From Nitrospira sp. (lineage in GTDB: Bacteria; Nitrospirota; Nitrospiria; Nitrospirales; Nitrospiraceae): a stretch of 64,000 nt of DNA. The position numbers and the translations under genes were made by a program. How positions within the stretch are numbered: position 1 is the stretch's first letter; each line of letters starts with the position of its first letter. The stretch lies in the NCBI GenBank assembly GCA_030123565.1, contig CP126122.1, positions 4,168,800-4,232,799 of the forward strand, read 5' to 3'. The notes under the pieces are model-generated. The model saw only the letters and a list, made by a program, of their open reading frames with translations. It did no database searches and had not been told where the DNA came from. Of the stretch, positions 23,778 through 33,469 are shown piece by piece.

Positions 23778-26261
23778 ATGAGTCCTCACACTGTTGATCT
23801 CCGTCCGGCGATCCGGACAGAGCCCATTCCAGCCCATATAGTTGAAGAAATCGAAACATTCGAAGCGGAAGCCCAGCGGGTCCTGGTGGGCGATCTCTCG
23901 ACCGACATCTTCAAGCCATTCCGCTTGCAATACGGCATTTACGGCCAGCGCCAACCGGGAGTGCAAATGTTTCGGATCAAGATCCCGTTCGGCGGGCTCA
24001 CGGCGAACCAGTTGCGGCAAGTGGCCGAACTGGCCGACCAATATGCCACCGGAGTGGGCCATGTCACGACGCGCCAGGACATTCAATTGCATTTTGTCGA
24101 ACTCAAACATGTCCCGGAGATGATGCGCCTGCTGGCCTCCGTGGGGCTGACCACGCGCGAGGCCTGTGCCAATACCGTGCGAAACGTGACGGCCTGTCAC
24201 TTGGCAGGCGTCTGTCAAGGGGAGGTCTTCGATGTCACGCCCTACGCGAAGACGGTGGCCTATCACCTCTTGCGTAACCCGCTCAACCAGAGTCTTCCCC
24301 GGAAGTTCAAGATCGCCCTCTCGGGGTGCCGCCAGGATTGCGCCCTTACACCCATCCACGACATCGGCCTGCTCGCCGCGAAACGGGCGGACGGCGCCAT
24401 CGGCTTCCGCATGGTCGTGGGCGGCGGTTTGGGATCGACTCCACGCATCGCTCAGGTGCTGAGGGAATTCACGCCGATGGACGAACTGCTTCCCACGATC
24501 GAAGCCGTGATCAAGGTGTTCGACACGTTGGGGAACCGCAAGAATCGCAACAAGGCCCGCATGAAGTTCGTCATCGAGAAGCTCGGGTTCGACGAATTCA
24601 AACGGCGCTGGGAAGCGGCCTATACGGCGATGGGGTACGCGGTGCCGACGCATGAGCCCATCAAGCTGCTGGACCATGCCGATGAGCCTCCGTTGATCAT
24701 GCCGACGAAAGCGCCGACCCTCTCCAATGGCAACGGGAACGGCAACGGCGCAGCGTCCCTCAACGGCCAGGCCTCGGCGTTCCAGGCCTGGAGGCGGACC
24801 AATGTGGTTCCGCAGCGGCAGGCAGGCTTCGTCACGGCGGCGATCAAGTTGCCGATGGGTGACCTCACGGGCGACCAGATGTGGACGGTTGCCGATCTTG
24901 CCGAACGTTATTCCAACGGCAACATCCGCACGACGATCAACCAAAACATGGTCATCCGCTGGATTCCCGAAGGGCGCCTGGAAGATTTCTATGACGAACT
25001 CGTGGCGCATAGCCTGGGTGATCCCGGTGCGGAACTCGTGGAAGACATCATTGCCTGCCCCGGCACCGATACCTGCGGCTTGGGAATCACCTCATCGAAG
25101 GGGATGGCCAGGGCTTTGGCCGAGGTGTTCCCCGCCGGCCGGGTCCCGGAGGATCTCCGGGATGTGAGCGTCAAGATCAGCGGCTGCCATAACTCCTGTG
25201 CGCAACACCATATCGCCACGATCGGGTTGCACGGAGTCGGCAAGCGACTCGGCGACCATACGGCGCCGCATTACGAATTGCATCTCGGTGGACATGTGAG
25301 CGGGCAGCCGAAGATCGGTCAGATGACGGTCAAACTGCCTGCCAAGAACGTCCCGGCGGCGATTCGCCACCTGGTGGATGTGTATCGCCGCGATCGACGA
25401 GAAGGTGAAACGCTCCTGGCGTTCATCACGCGGGCCGGTAAGGCCGTCCTCAAGGATGAACTCATCCCCTACACGATCGTGCCGCCCTATGATCAGGACC
25501 CGACCTATTACTATGACTGGGAAGGCGAGGCGGAATTCGTGCTGGAGGATTTGGGCCCCGGTGAATGCGCCGGCGGTGCGTTGGAGATGATCGACGACCG
25601 TATGCTGGAAGCCGATCAGGAGCTGTATCAAGCTAAGCTTCTCGTCGAGAAGCATCAGTATGCCTTGTCGGTCAATAAATCCTATCGCGCCGTACTGGCG
25701 GCGGCCAAGGCCTTGCTGGTGACGGAAGGACTCGATCCGGCGACCGATGCCGAAACGTTCCAAGAGTTCGATCTGCGTCTGGCGAGCAAAGGCATCGTGC
25801 CGGCCACGTATAAAAATCTCGGTACGCAAGTCGGCGATCTCGGTTCCAAGGATGCGACGGTCGATGCGGCGACGGAGAAGATGGCCTTTGCCAAACGGTT
25901 CCTCGATGTCTGCCGCGCGGCCACCGAGCAAATGGGCAAGGACCTCAAATTGGCACAGGTAAAGGAAGAGGCAGTGCCTGCTGCTGCCCCCAAGATTGCG
26001 TCGCCCGCTCCCGTCGCTGCGGCCAAGGCTCTCGTCTACGACCTGCGCGGTGTGGCCTGTCCGATGAATTACGTGAAGACCAAATTGAAGCTGGAGATGA
26101 TGGACAACGGCGAGCAACTCGAGGTCTGGCTCGATGCCGGAGAGCCCATTCGGAATGTACCGATGAGTCTGCGCAACGACGGCCACAAGATCCTTGACGA
26201 GGGGCCGTTGGAGCCGGAGGCGAAACATTTCAAAATTGTGGTGGAGAAGGTCGAGGGGTAG
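23778..26261 (+). CDS. Sulfite reductase fused to HEPN-like and TusA domains
   Basis: An 827-residue protein. Residues 1-570 are a siroheme/4Fe-4S nitrite-sulfite reductase with two homologous halves. The functional-type cluster motif is in the second half: Cys427-x5-Cys433 and Cys470-x3-Cys474. Unusually, the first half has the same spacing: Cys140-x5-Cys146 and Cys184-x3-Cys188. Residues about 610-730 are helical and HEPN-like (LVEKHQYALSVNKSYRAVLA). The last 75 residues are a TusA-type sulfur carrier (DLRGVACPMNYVKTKLKLE, active Cys). Context (APS reductase, CysDN) says sulfite to sulfide. ATG 23778 has GAGG eight bases upstream. Confidence 0.9.
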   Translation: MSPHTVDLRPAIRTEPIPAHIVEEIETFEAEAQRVLVGDLSTDIFKPFRLQYGIYGQRQPGVQMFRIKIPFGGLTANQLRQVAELADQYATGVGHVTTRQDIQLHFVELKHVPEMMRLLASVGLTTREACANTVRNVTACHLAGVCQGEVFDVTPYAKTVAYHLLRNPLNQSLPRKFKIALSGCRQDCALTPIHDIGLLAAKRADGAIGFRMVVGGGLGSTPRIAQVLREFTPMDELLPTIEAVIKVFDTLGNRKNRNKARMKFVIEKLGFDEFKRRWEAAYTAMGYAVPTHEPIKLLDHADEPPLIMPTKAPTLSNGNGNGNGAASLNGQASAFQAWRRTNVVPQRQAGFVTAAIKLPMGDLTGDQMWTVADLAERYSNGNIRTTINQNMVIRWIPEGRLEDFYDELVAHSLGDPGAELVEDIIACPGTDTCGLGITSSKGMARALAEVFPAGRVPEDLRDVSVKISGCHNSCAQHHIATIGLHGVGKRLGDHTAPHYELHLGGHVSGQPKIGQMTVKLPAKNVPAAIRHLVDVYRRDRREGETLLAFITRAGKAVLKDELIPYTIVPPYDQDPTYYYDWEGEAEFVLEDLGPGECAGGALEMIDDRMLEADQELYQAKLLVEKHQYALSVNKSYRAVLAAAKALLVTEGLDPATDAETFQEFDLRLASKGIVPATYKNLGTQVGDLGSKDATVDAATEKMAFAKRFLDVCRAATEQMGKDLKLAQVKEEAVPAAAPKIASPAPVAAAKALVYDLRGVACPMNYVKTKLKLEMMDNGEQLEVWLDAGEPIRNVPMSLRNDGHKILDEGPLEPEAKHFKIVVEKVEG

Positions 26262-26272
26262 GGGAGTGAGCG

Positions 26273-27001
26273 GTGGAACTGAACAATAACATCGCGTCCG
26301 CTGCCCGTCCGACGGATGAAGCACTCAAGGCGTTGAGTGCTTCGTTTGAATCCAAGCAGCCCTGGGACCTGCTGGAATATGCGCTCAAGGCCTATAAGGG
26401 ACGGATTGTGCTCGCATGCAGCTTCGGAGCGGAAGATGTGGCGTTGGTGGACATGGTGCATCGCATCGATCCCGAGGCGCCCCTGTTTTATCTAGATACC
26501 GATTTCCTGTTTTCCGAAACGATCGACGTGCGTGATCGCATCGTTGCGCGGTATGGCTTGAAGCCCGCGCAAGTGATTCAGATGAAATCATTATTGACGC
26601 CTGATCAACAAGCTGCCCAATACGGAGCGGCGCTTTGGGCGAGCAATCCGGATCAGTGCTGTCAACTCAGGAAGATCGAACCTCTGACCCGTATCCTTTC
26701 GAACTATTCTGCCTGGATTACCGGCATCAGGAGGGACCAGGCGCCGACGCGTGCCAACGCCGGCCTGGTCGAGTGGGACAAAAAGTTCAACTTGGTCAAG
26801 GTGAATCCGTTGGCACGCTGGAGCAATGAGCAGGTCTGGATGTACCTTCAACTCCATGAGGTGCCCTATAACACCTTACATGACCGCAACTATCCCAGCA
26901 TCGGCTGTATACACTGCACGGCGCCTGTCCTTCCGGGAGACGATCCGCGCTCCGGTCGGTGGAAGAATTTCGGCAAGACCGAGTGCGGCCTGCACAAATA
27001 A
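26273..27001 (+). CDS. cysH: Assimilatory adenylylsulfate (APS) reductase
   Basis: A 242-residue thiol-dependent reductase making sulfite. The PP-loop nucleotide site includes VLACSFGAEDVALV; substrate segments FYLDTDFLF and ITGIRRDQAPTR follow. Cys129-Cys130 (DQCCQLRK) and Cys212-x2-Cys215 (GCIHC) are the 4Fe-4S ligands that distinguish APS reductases from PAPS reductases. The C-terminal ECGLH carries the catalytic Cys. It starts at GTG 26273, 11 bases after the sulfite reductase stop. Confidence 0.93.
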   Translation: MELNNNIASAARPTDEALKALSASFESKQPWDLLEYALKAYKGRIVLACSFGAEDVALVDMVHRIDPEAPLFYLDTDFLFSETIDVRDRIVARYGLKPAQVIQMKSLLTPDQQAAQYGAALWASNPDQCCQLRKIEPLTRILSNYSAWITGIRRDQAPTRANAGLVEWDKKFNLVKVNPLARWSNEQVWMYLQLHEVPYNTLHDRNYPSIGCIHCTAPVLPGDDPRSGRWKNFGKTECGLHK

Positions 27002-27041
27002 CATTTCGTCACCCTGAAATCAGACAAGGTCATCACGATCC

Positions 27042-28109
27042 ATGCAACACCTGCTCGCGAAAGTCGCCAAGGGTCAAAAAACGTCCAAGGACCTCACCTG
27101 GGAAGAAGCCAAGCAGGCCATGCGCCTGATGATCGAAGGGACCGCCACGCAGGCTCAAGTCGGCGCGTTCCTCATTGCCATGCGATTCAAGTCGGAATCG
27201 GTCACGGAATTGGCCGCCTTCACTGCTGCCGCGCGGCAATACGTCGCGCCGATTCCGGTCCGTGCCGGGCTTGGGGTGGTCGATGTGCCCACCTATGCGG
27301 GGAAGCGGGAGACGTTTCATGCGCTCGTCCCGGCGGCGATCATCGCGGCGGCCGCCGGAGCGGTGGTGCTGCTGCATGGGGTAGACGGCCCGCCGGATCG
27401 ACGCGGGGTTTCTTCGGTCCTCAAGCCGTTGGGCATTCCCGTTGATCTGACTGCCAAGTCGGTCGGGGCTGAATTGGAACGGAAGGGACTCGCCTATTTG
27501 GACCTGGCGCTCTATCACCCGCCGGTCAGCCGGTTTCTCGAAATGCGACAGGAATTGGGCGTGCGAAATTTCTTTCACCCGGTAGCGAGGATGTTGAACC
27601 CCGCACGCGCCGCCTCGCAGGTGATCGGCCTCTCGCATCCGCCTTACTTCGAGAAGACGATCGAGGCCTTGCGCATGTTGAGTTGTCCGCGGGCTCTGGT
27701 GATCCGCGGTGTCGAAGGCGACCCCGAACTGTCGATCGGCAATGTGACGCGGCTGCTGGAACTCAAGGACGAAAGAATCATCCCCTTCACGTTCCAGCCG
27801 AAAGACGCGGGCCTGACGATGGCGACCTTCCGTGAGATGGCCGGGTTTCCCGCCGAACAGCGGGAACGGGAGGCAGACTTGATCAAGCGGCTGTTGGCGA
27901 ACGGGGTTCAAGGAGGGCAACGGGATTGGGTGCTGCTCAATGCCGCCATGTTGCTCTATGCGGCAGGGAAGGGGCCTTCAATCACCGGGAGTCTCGCAAC
28001 CGCTCGACGTACGCTCGAGTCCGGCCAGGCCCATGCCAAACTCGCCGAACTGGCAGCGGTCGCAGGCTCGGGAGCCGGAGCAACGCAGAGGGTCGGCATT
28101 CCCGCGTAA
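27042..28109 (+). CDS. Anthranilate phosphoribosyltransferase-like protein (TrpD2)
   Basis: A 355-residue protein of the glycosyltransferase family 3 / TrpD fold: N-terminal helical domain (KDLTWEEAKQAMRLMIEGTA, then QVGAFLIAMRFKSE) and a C-terminal phosphoribosyl-binding domain. The PRPP motif of true TrpD (GTGGD-type) is replaced by VPTYAGKRETFH, so anthranilate transfer is unlikely. Its position inside the sulfate-assimilation operon, between cysH and cysD, is notable. The substrate is unknown. Confidence 0.8.
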   Translation: MQHLLAKVAKGQKTSKDLTWEEAKQAMRLMIEGTATQAQVGAFLIAMRFKSESVTELAAFTAAARQYVAPIPVRAGLGVVDVPTYAGKRETFHALVPAAIIAAAAGAVVLLHGVDGPPDRRGVSSVLKPLGIPVDLTAKSVGAELERKGLAYLDLALYHPPVSRFLEMRQELGVRNFFHPVARMLNPARAASQVIGLSHPPYFEKTIEALRMLSCPRALVIRGVEGDPELSIGNVTRLLELKDERIIPFTFQPKDAGLTMATFREMAGFPAEQREREADLIKRLLANGVQGGQRDWVLLNAAMLLYAAGKGPSITGSLATARRTLESGQAHAKLAELAAVAGSGAGATQRVGIPA

Positions 28110-28124
28110 CCAAAAGAGTGAACG

Positions 28125-28922
28125 ATGAAACATTTGCGTCAGCTCGAAGACCAAAGCGTCTATATCCTTCGCGAAGCCTACAAGCATTTCAATCACCTCG
28201 CCATGCTCTGGTCGATGGGGAAAGATTCGACGGTGCTGCTATGGCTGGCCCGCAAGGCCTTCTTCGGCCATGTGCCCTTTCCCTTGCTGCACGTGGATAC
28301 GAGCTACAAGATTCCGGCAATGATCGAATACCGTGACCGGATTGCCCGGGAGTGGCGCTTGAATCTGGTTGTGGGGCAAAACAAGGAAGCTCTGGCTGCC
28401 GGCATGAACCATACGCTCGGGCGGGATGTCTGTTGCACGGCCTTGAAGACGACCGCCATGAAGAATCTGGTCGAGGAGAAGGGCTATACCGGCATCATCC
28501 TCGGCGTCCGAGCGGATGAAGACAGCACCAGGGCGAAGGAGCGGTACTTCTCACCTCGCGATAAACACGGTGATTGGGATTTTCGCGATCAGCCGCCTGA
28601 GTTGTGGGACCAGTTCAAGACGACCTTTCCGCCCGGCACGCACATCCGGATCCATCCGCTCCTGGATTGGACCGAGATCAACATTTGGGAGTACATCAAG
28701 CACGAGAACATTCCCTTCATGGATCTGTACCTCGACAGGGGCGACGGGACGCGGTATCGCAGCCTGGGTTGCGCGCCCTGCACCACTCCCATCAAGTCCA
28801 CGGCGAAGACGGTGGATGAGATCATCGAGGAACTCCGTGGAACCAATATCGCGGAACGGGCCGGCCGGGCGCAGGACGCGGGGCGGGGCATGGAGATGTT
28901 GCGCAAGAAGGGCTATATGTGA
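28125..28922 (+). CDS. cysD: Sulfate adenylyltransferase subunit 2
   Basis: A 265-residue ATP-sulfurylase catalytic subunit, shorter than the E. coli protein (302) but with all family segments: [20 protein letters not shown] (PP-loop), [35 protein letters not shown], and the C-terminal [14 protein letters not shown]. It makes APS from sulfate and ATP together with CysN. Confidence 0.95.
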   Translation: MKHLRQLEDQSVYILREAYKHFNHLAMLWSMGKDSTVLLWLARKAFFGHVPFPLLHVDTSYKIPAMIEYRDRIAREWRLNLVVGQNKEALAAGMNHTLGRDVCCTALKTTAMKNLVEEKGYTGIILGVRADEDSTRAKERYFSPRDKHGDWDFRDQPPELWDQFKTTFPPGTHIRIHPLLDWTEINIWEYIKHENIPFMDLYLDRGDGTRYRSLGCAPCTTPIKSTAKTVDEIIEELRGTNIAERAGRAQDAGRGMEMLRKKGYM

Positions 28923-28985
28923 GGCGGGCGGCGCGGCCGAGGTGGAAGGGGACAACGTAAGGCCTCAGAAGCGAGTAATTGACAC

Positions 28986-30833
28986 ATGACACAGCAGGAC
29001 CAAAACAAACCGCAAGAGAGCCTCAACATCGTCATCGTAGGCCATGTGGACCACGGAAAGTCCACGCTGGTCGGGAGACTCTACGCCGATACCGGGTCTC
29101 TGCCCGAGGGCAAGCTGGAGAAGGTGCAGGCCATTTGCCGCCAGCAGGGCAAGGAGTTCGAGTACGCCTTCCTGTTCGATGCATTTTTGGAGGAGCAGGA
29201 GCAGGGCATCACGATCGACACGGCGCGCACGTTTTTCATCTGGAACGGGCGGCAATACATCATCATCGATGCGCCGGGCCACAAGGAGTTTCTGAAGAAC
29301 ATGATCTCCGGCGCCGCCCGGGCGGAGGCCGCCCTGTTGTTGATCGATGCGCTGGAAGGGGTGCGCGAACAATCGAAGAAGCACGGGTATTTGCTGTCGC
29401 TGTTGGGCGTGACGCAGTTTGCCGTCGTCGTGAACAAGATGGACCTGGTCGGCTATCGCCAGGACGTGTTCGAGGGGATTGAAAAGGAGTATCGGGAGTT
29501 TCTCGGCCAATTCAGAGCGGTCCCGCAACAAATGATCCCGGTCAGCGCCAAATTGGGCGATAACATCGCCATGCGCAGCGGCAATATGGGCTGGTATCGA
29601 GGCCCCACGGTGCTGGAGACACTGTCTCTGTTCAAGAAAGAGCAGGCCAGGGCGGAGCAGCCGCTCCGCTTTCCGTTGCAGGATGTCTACAAGTTCGATG
29701 CGCGGCGGATTTTGGTCGGCCGCATTACGGCCGGGCGCCTGAAAGTCGGGGACCAGTTGGTCTTCTCTCCCTCAAACAAAACGGCGGTGGTGCAATCAAT
29801 CGAAGGGTTCAATGTCGATCCGCCGTCGAGCGAAGCGCAGGCCGGACAATCGGTCGGGATCACACTCGACGAACAGATCTTTGTGGAACGTGGGGAGATT
29901 GCATCGCATCGTGATTCGATCCCGCTCGTCTCGACGGCTGTGAGGGTCAACCTGTTCTGGTTGGGAAGGCGGCCGCTCGAGAAGGGGCGGAAATACTTTT
30001 TGCGGCTCGCCACGCGGGAAGTGGCCTGTGAGGTGGCCGCCATCCATCGCATCATCGATACGGCGGACCTCGCCCAGCTGCAGGAAAGTCAGTCGGTAGC
30101 GAAAAACCAGGTGGCCGAATTGACGTTGCGGGTCAAGACTCCCTTGGCGTTCGACCTGTCGTCGTCTTTCGAATCGACGGGGCGGTTCGTCCTCGTCGAT
30201 GAATACGACATCGCCGGGGGCGGGATCATTACCGAGCTGGTGCATGATGAGCAGGAAGGGTTGCGCGAGGAGGCGCGGCAGCGGGAATATGCCTGGCTCA
30301 CGGGGGACGTGCGGGCGGAGGACCGGGCCGCGCAATATGGGCATCGGGCCGCCATCGTCCTGTTCACCGGTTCGGCTCAGACAGGGAAGACGTTTCTTGC
30401 TCGCCGTGTGGAGGCCTTGCTCGTCGCCGATAGCAGACATGCGTATCTGTTGGAAGGTGAGAACCTGCTGCAGGGGTTGGACGCCGACCTCTCCGCCGCC
30501 GATCCGTCCTTTGGGGCGGAGCGGGTGCGCCGTTATGGCGAGGTTGCGCGACTGTTGATCGATGCGGGGCTCATCGTGGTCTCGACCAGCAAGACCTTCG
30601 GGATCAATTATCAGCGAATGGCTGAGATGATTCGGACGTTGGTCCAGCCCGCTCCTGTCATTGCGGTGCACATGAGCAAGGCAGGTGAAGAGGCCCCACC
30701 GAATACCGATCTCCACTTCGCCGGGCCGCAGGATTTCGACGGAGCCGCCCGTCAGATTCTTGAAGCGTTGAAGCGACGGGGCGTACTCGCTCAAGCGAGC
30801 GGGGCCAAGTCAACCATTCAGTATTCGATCTAG
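28986..30833 (+). CDS. cysN: Sulfate adenylyltransferase subunit 1 with degenerate APS-kinase domain
   Basis: A 615-residue protein. Residues 10-430 are the CysN GTPase: GHVDHGKST (19-27), [15 protein letters not shown], and EF-Tu-like domains 2 and 3. Residues from about 455 are homologous to APS kinase, but the P-loop is GSAQTGKT (462-469) rather than the usual GLSGSGKS, and the substrate segment is [10 protein letters not shown] instead of LDGDNVRHGL. Catalytic competence of the kinase is therefore doubtful. The operon's APS reductase would not need PAPS. It begins 63 bases after cysD. Confidence 0.92.
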   Translation: MTQQDQNKPQESLNIVIVGHVDHGKSTLVGRLYADTGSLPEGKLEKVQAICRQQGKEFEYAFLFDAFLEEQEQGITIDTARTFFIWNGRQYIIIDAPGHKEFLKNMISGAARAEAALLLIDALEGVREQSKKHGYLLSLLGVTQFAVVVNKMDLVGYRQDVFEGIEKEYREFLGQFRAVPQQMIPVSAKLGDNIAMRSGNMGWYRGPTVLETLSLFKKEQARAEQPLRFPLQDVYKFDARRILVGRITAGRLKVGDQLVFSPSNKTAVVQSIEGFNVDPPSSEAQAGQSVGITLDEQIFVERGEIASHRDSIPLVSTAVRVNLFWLGRRPLEKGRKYFLRLATREVACEVAAIHRIIDTADLAQLQESQSVAKNQVAELTLRVKTPLAFDLSSSFESTGRFVLVDEYDIAGGGIITELVHDEQEGLREEARQREYAWLTGDVRAEDRAAQYGHRAAIVLFTGSAQTGKTFLARRVEALLVADSRHAYLLEGENLLQGLDADLSAADPSFGAERVRRYGEVARLLIDAGLIVVSTSKTFGINYQRMAEMIRTLVQPAPVIAVHMSKAGEEAPPNTDLHFAGPQDFDGAARQILEALKRRGVLAQASGAKSTIQYSI

Positions 30834-30908
30834 CTCGCAAGGGGAGCGGTTTGACTCTGTTGAAACCGCTGTGGTAGCGTTCTTAATCAACAATTTCGTG
30901 GGGTTTTC

Positions 30909-31835
30909 ATGACTATGGCCGCCGATAAGGATCTCAAGTCCATCCTCACGAAACTTCAGTATTCCGACGACGCGAAGGTCGTGCAGCAGATCACCGCCCA
31001 GATGAAGCAGGTGCAGGCCAGAATGGCCGGCATCAAGCAGAAGCTGGTGGTGATGAGCGGCAAAGGTGGAGTCGGCAAGAGCATGACCACCGTCAACCTT
31101 GCGTTGGCGTTCGCGCGACAGGGCGCGAAAGTCGGTCTGCTCGATGTGGATTTGAACGGTCCCTGTGTTCCAAGGATGATGGGCCTGCACGGCCGGTCGT
31201 TGACCATGACCCCGGAGGGGGCACAACCTCCCGTCGGTCCGCTCGGCATCAAGGTGGCGTCGATGGATTTTTTCCTCGACGACGCGTCGCCGGTGCGTTG
31301 GAAGGGACCGATGGACCTGAGCCCTGTGTGGCTGGGTCTCATGGAAATGAACGTGATTCGAGAGTTCCTGGCCGATGTCGTCTGGGGCGAGTTGGATTAT
31401 CTCCTCGCCGACCTGCCTCCCGGCGCGGCAGCCGACAAGCCGCCGGTCATCGCGGGATTCATTCCCGACCTCGCCGGTGCGATCGTGGTCACGACGCCGT
31501 CGGAAGTCGCGTCCGATGTGGTGCAAAAGTCCGTGACCTATGCGCGGGACACGGGCATCCGGGTGTTGGGTATCGTCGAAAATATGAGCGAGTACCGTTG
31601 CCCTTCCTGTGGGGCTGAGAATGAACTCTTTGAAGGGAACACCGAGGCGATGTGCGAGGTGCTGGATCTCCCGTTGCTCGGCCGCATCCCGTTCGATCGC
31701 AAGTTTGCCAAGACGTTCGACAAGGGGGAGCCGCTCCTCGATCCTGACTATCCGACGACTCAAAAATATCATGACATCGTCGGGCGGATTCAAGCGTTGC
31801 TGGATTATAAAAAAGTCCTGGCGGAAAAGCTGTAA
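30909..31835 (+). CDS. Mrp/ApbC-family ATPase, Fe-S cluster carrier
   Basis: A 308-residue P-loop ATPase: VVMSGKGGVGKSMTTVNLAL (deviant Walker A with two Lys), GLLDVDLNGPCVPRMMGL, YLLADLPPGA. The CxxC pair expected for cluster binding is in YRCPSCGAEN. Members carry 4Fe-4S clusters to apoproteins; nearby Fe-S enzymes (sulfite reductase, APS reductase) are possible clients, as an inference. It has its own spacing of 75 bases after cysN. Confidence 0.9.
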   Translation: MTMAADKDLKSILTKLQYSDDAKVVQQITAQMKQVQARMAGIKQKLVVMSGKGGVGKSMTTVNLALAFARQGAKVGLLDVDLNGPCVPRMMGLHGRSLTMTPEGAQPPVGPLGIKVASMDFFLDDASPVRWKGPMDLSPVWLGLMEMNVIREFLADVVWGELDYLLADLPPGAAADKPPVIAGFIPDLAGAIVVTTPSEVASDVVQKSVTYARDTGIRVLGIVENMSEYRCPSCGAENELFEGNTEAMCEVLDLPLLGRIPFDRKFAKTFDKGEPLLDPDYPTTQKYHDIVGRIQALLDYKKVLAEKL

Positions 31836-31862
31836 GCGCACCGACCCGGAAAGGGGAATCCT

Positions 31863-32618
31863 ATGAAGTTCGTTTGCCTGAACTGCGAGACCTACATGAC
31901 GTTTCAAAAGGTCGAAAAACCCGGTGAGGGCTCACTCGGTGTCTTCTTCGGCTGTCCCTCCTGCAATGCGAAGTTCTCCATGGTCACCAATCCGGGCGAG
32001 ACGCAAATGGTCGCATCGCTGGGCGTGAAACTGGGCGGCCGCACGGAGGAGGCGGAGCCATTCGAGATGACCCGCGGGACCCTCAAGGAAGAAGCGCAGG
32101 CCGGCGCAGGCCAGATGGCCGCCTATCTCAACGAGAAGATCCAAGGCGGTCAACCGGTGACGGCTTCGGCGAAACCGGCTGCGGCTCCTGCCGGCGGAGA
32201 GAAGACGTCCGGCGGCTGTCCCTTCTCCGCGATGGTGGCGGAGATGGGCTTGACCTCCGGCGGCAAGCAGCAGAACGGGAGCGGCACGAGCGAATTCACC
32301 TGGACGCCGGACGCGAAGGAAAAGTTGGAACGTCTGCCGTCGTTCGTCAAACCGATGGTTCAGAGCAGTGTCGAGGCCTATGCGCGCAAGCAGGGGTATA
32401 AAAATATTACGCTGCAAGTCATGGACGATTCCAAGAACGATTCACCCAACGGCATCGCCTGGACCAAGGATGCCGAGCAGCGCATGGACAATATTCCCGA
32501 CTTCATTCGTCCGATGGCCCGCCGGGAGATCGAACGCATTGCGAAGGAGCGTGGATTGACCGAGATCACGGCCCAGGTAATGGATGAGGCCAAAGAGAAA
32601 TTCATGAAATTCATGTAG
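31863..32618 (+). CDS. Zinc-ribbon protein with two PCP_red repeats
   Basis: A 251-residue protein. The N-terminus has two CxxC pairs (VCLNCETYM; GCPSCNAKF), a rubredoxin-like zinc ribbon. After a low-complexity linker come two copies of the PCP_red domain known from the C-terminus of protochlorophyllide reductase ChlB/BchB: FTWTPDAKEKLERLPSFVKP... and IAWTKDAEQRMDNIPDFIRP..., each ending in VMD(D/E). No photosynthesis gene is present. It starts 27 bases after the Mrp gene and is probably in its operon. It is a paralogue of the protein at 46768. Confidence 0.8.
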   Translation: MKFVCLNCETYMTFQKVEKPGEGSLGVFFGCPSCNAKFSMVTNPGETQMVASLGVKLGGRTEEAEPFEMTRGTLKEEAQAGAGQMAAYLNEKIQGGQPVTASAKPAAAPAGGEKTSGGCPFSAMVAEMGLTSGGKQQNGSGTSEFTWTPDAKEKLERLPSFVKPMVQSSVEAYARKQGYKNITLQVMDDSKNDSPNGIAWTKDAEQRMDNIPDFIRPMARREIERIAKERGLTEITAQVMDEAKEKFMKFM

Positions 32619-32647
32619 CCGACGAATGCATGTGTGAGACGAGTTGT

Positions 32648-32678
32648 CGGCCCATCCGGCAGTCCGGATGGGCCGTTT
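32648..32678 (+). terminator. Terminator after the Mrp/PCP_red operon
   Basis: CGGCCCATCCGG (32648-32659) pairs perfectly over 12 bases with CCGGATGGGCCG (32664-32675), four-base loop, followed by TTTC. It also rules out the longest start of the next gene. Confidence 0.8.
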
Positions 32679-32737
32679 CATTCCCGCCATTTTTTTCCTC
32701 TCGACCGTTTTCCCGTCCGAGATTCCCTGGGCCGTGG

Positions 32738-33469
32738 GTGCGGCTCGTGGGGCTCCTGTGTCTCGTCGTCATATGGGGCGCCTCCTCTGCGAAGGCTCAA
32801 CATGTCGAGCACGGCCGGTCCGCCCACGCCGACCGACAGGAGCATCATCATGGGGCCACGACGAAGACAACCTGGGAAGGCTCGGTCGAAGGCATCGCCT
32901 ATTCCGAATTCAATCACCATTTGGCCGGAGTCTTCATTCTTCTGATCGCACTCAGTGAGGTGCGTCAAGCCATGGGATGGCCGGCCCTGGCCTGGACCAG
33001 ATTCCTGCTTCCAGGCGCCTTGACCCTGGGGGGGGTGTTTCTCCTCATTTGGAGCGACCATGAAGCCTGGCCGGTCGGGTCGCTCACCTTTGTTCAAACC
33101 TTTTTTGGGGACGATCCGGAGATCCTCCAGCATAAGACCTACGGCATCCTGGCCTGTGCGGTCGGCACGATCGAATTCCTGCGCCGGCAGGGCTGGTTTG
33201 CCCATGCAGCCTGGACCATCCCGCTGCCGCTGTTCGCGATCGTCGGGGGGCTCATGTTGTTCAGCCATTCTCACGGCGACCACCCGGCGGCCCACAAAAT
33301 TGCACTGCACCATGCGATCATGGGGACCATGGCCATCACGGCCGGTTCGGCTAAATTCATGTCGGGCTGGCGGCCTCGACAGTTGGCCGAAGAACGGTCC
33401 TATTGGGAACTTGCCTGGTCGGGACTCGTGCTCGTGATCGGTCTGCAGTTGCTCATCTATTCTGAATAG
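32738..33469 (+). CDS. Histidine-rich multi-pass membrane protein
   Basis: A 243-residue protein from GTG 32738, chosen because it gives a signal peptide (RLVGLLCLVVIWGASSAKA) and lies after the terminator at 32648. A His-rich segment (HVEHGRSAHADRQEHHHG) follows, then about five or six membrane helices with His/Asp between them (FNHHLAGVF, LIWSDHEAW, LFSHSHGDHPAAH, LHHAI). The pattern suggests metal handling (copper or similar) in the membrane or periplasm, but no family is recognised with confidence. Confidence 0.65.
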   Translation: MRLVGLLCLVVIWGASSAKAQHVEHGRSAHADRQEHHHGATTKTTWEGSVEGIAYSEFNHHLAGVFILLIALSEVRQAMGWPALAWTRFLLPGALTLGGVFLLIWSDHEAWPVGSLTFVQTFFGDDPEILQHKTYGILACAVGTIEFLRRQGWFAHAAWTIPLPLFAIVGGLMLFSHSHGDHPAAHKIALHHAIMGTMAITAGSAKFMSGWRPRQLAEERSYWELAWSGLVLVIGLQLLIYSE

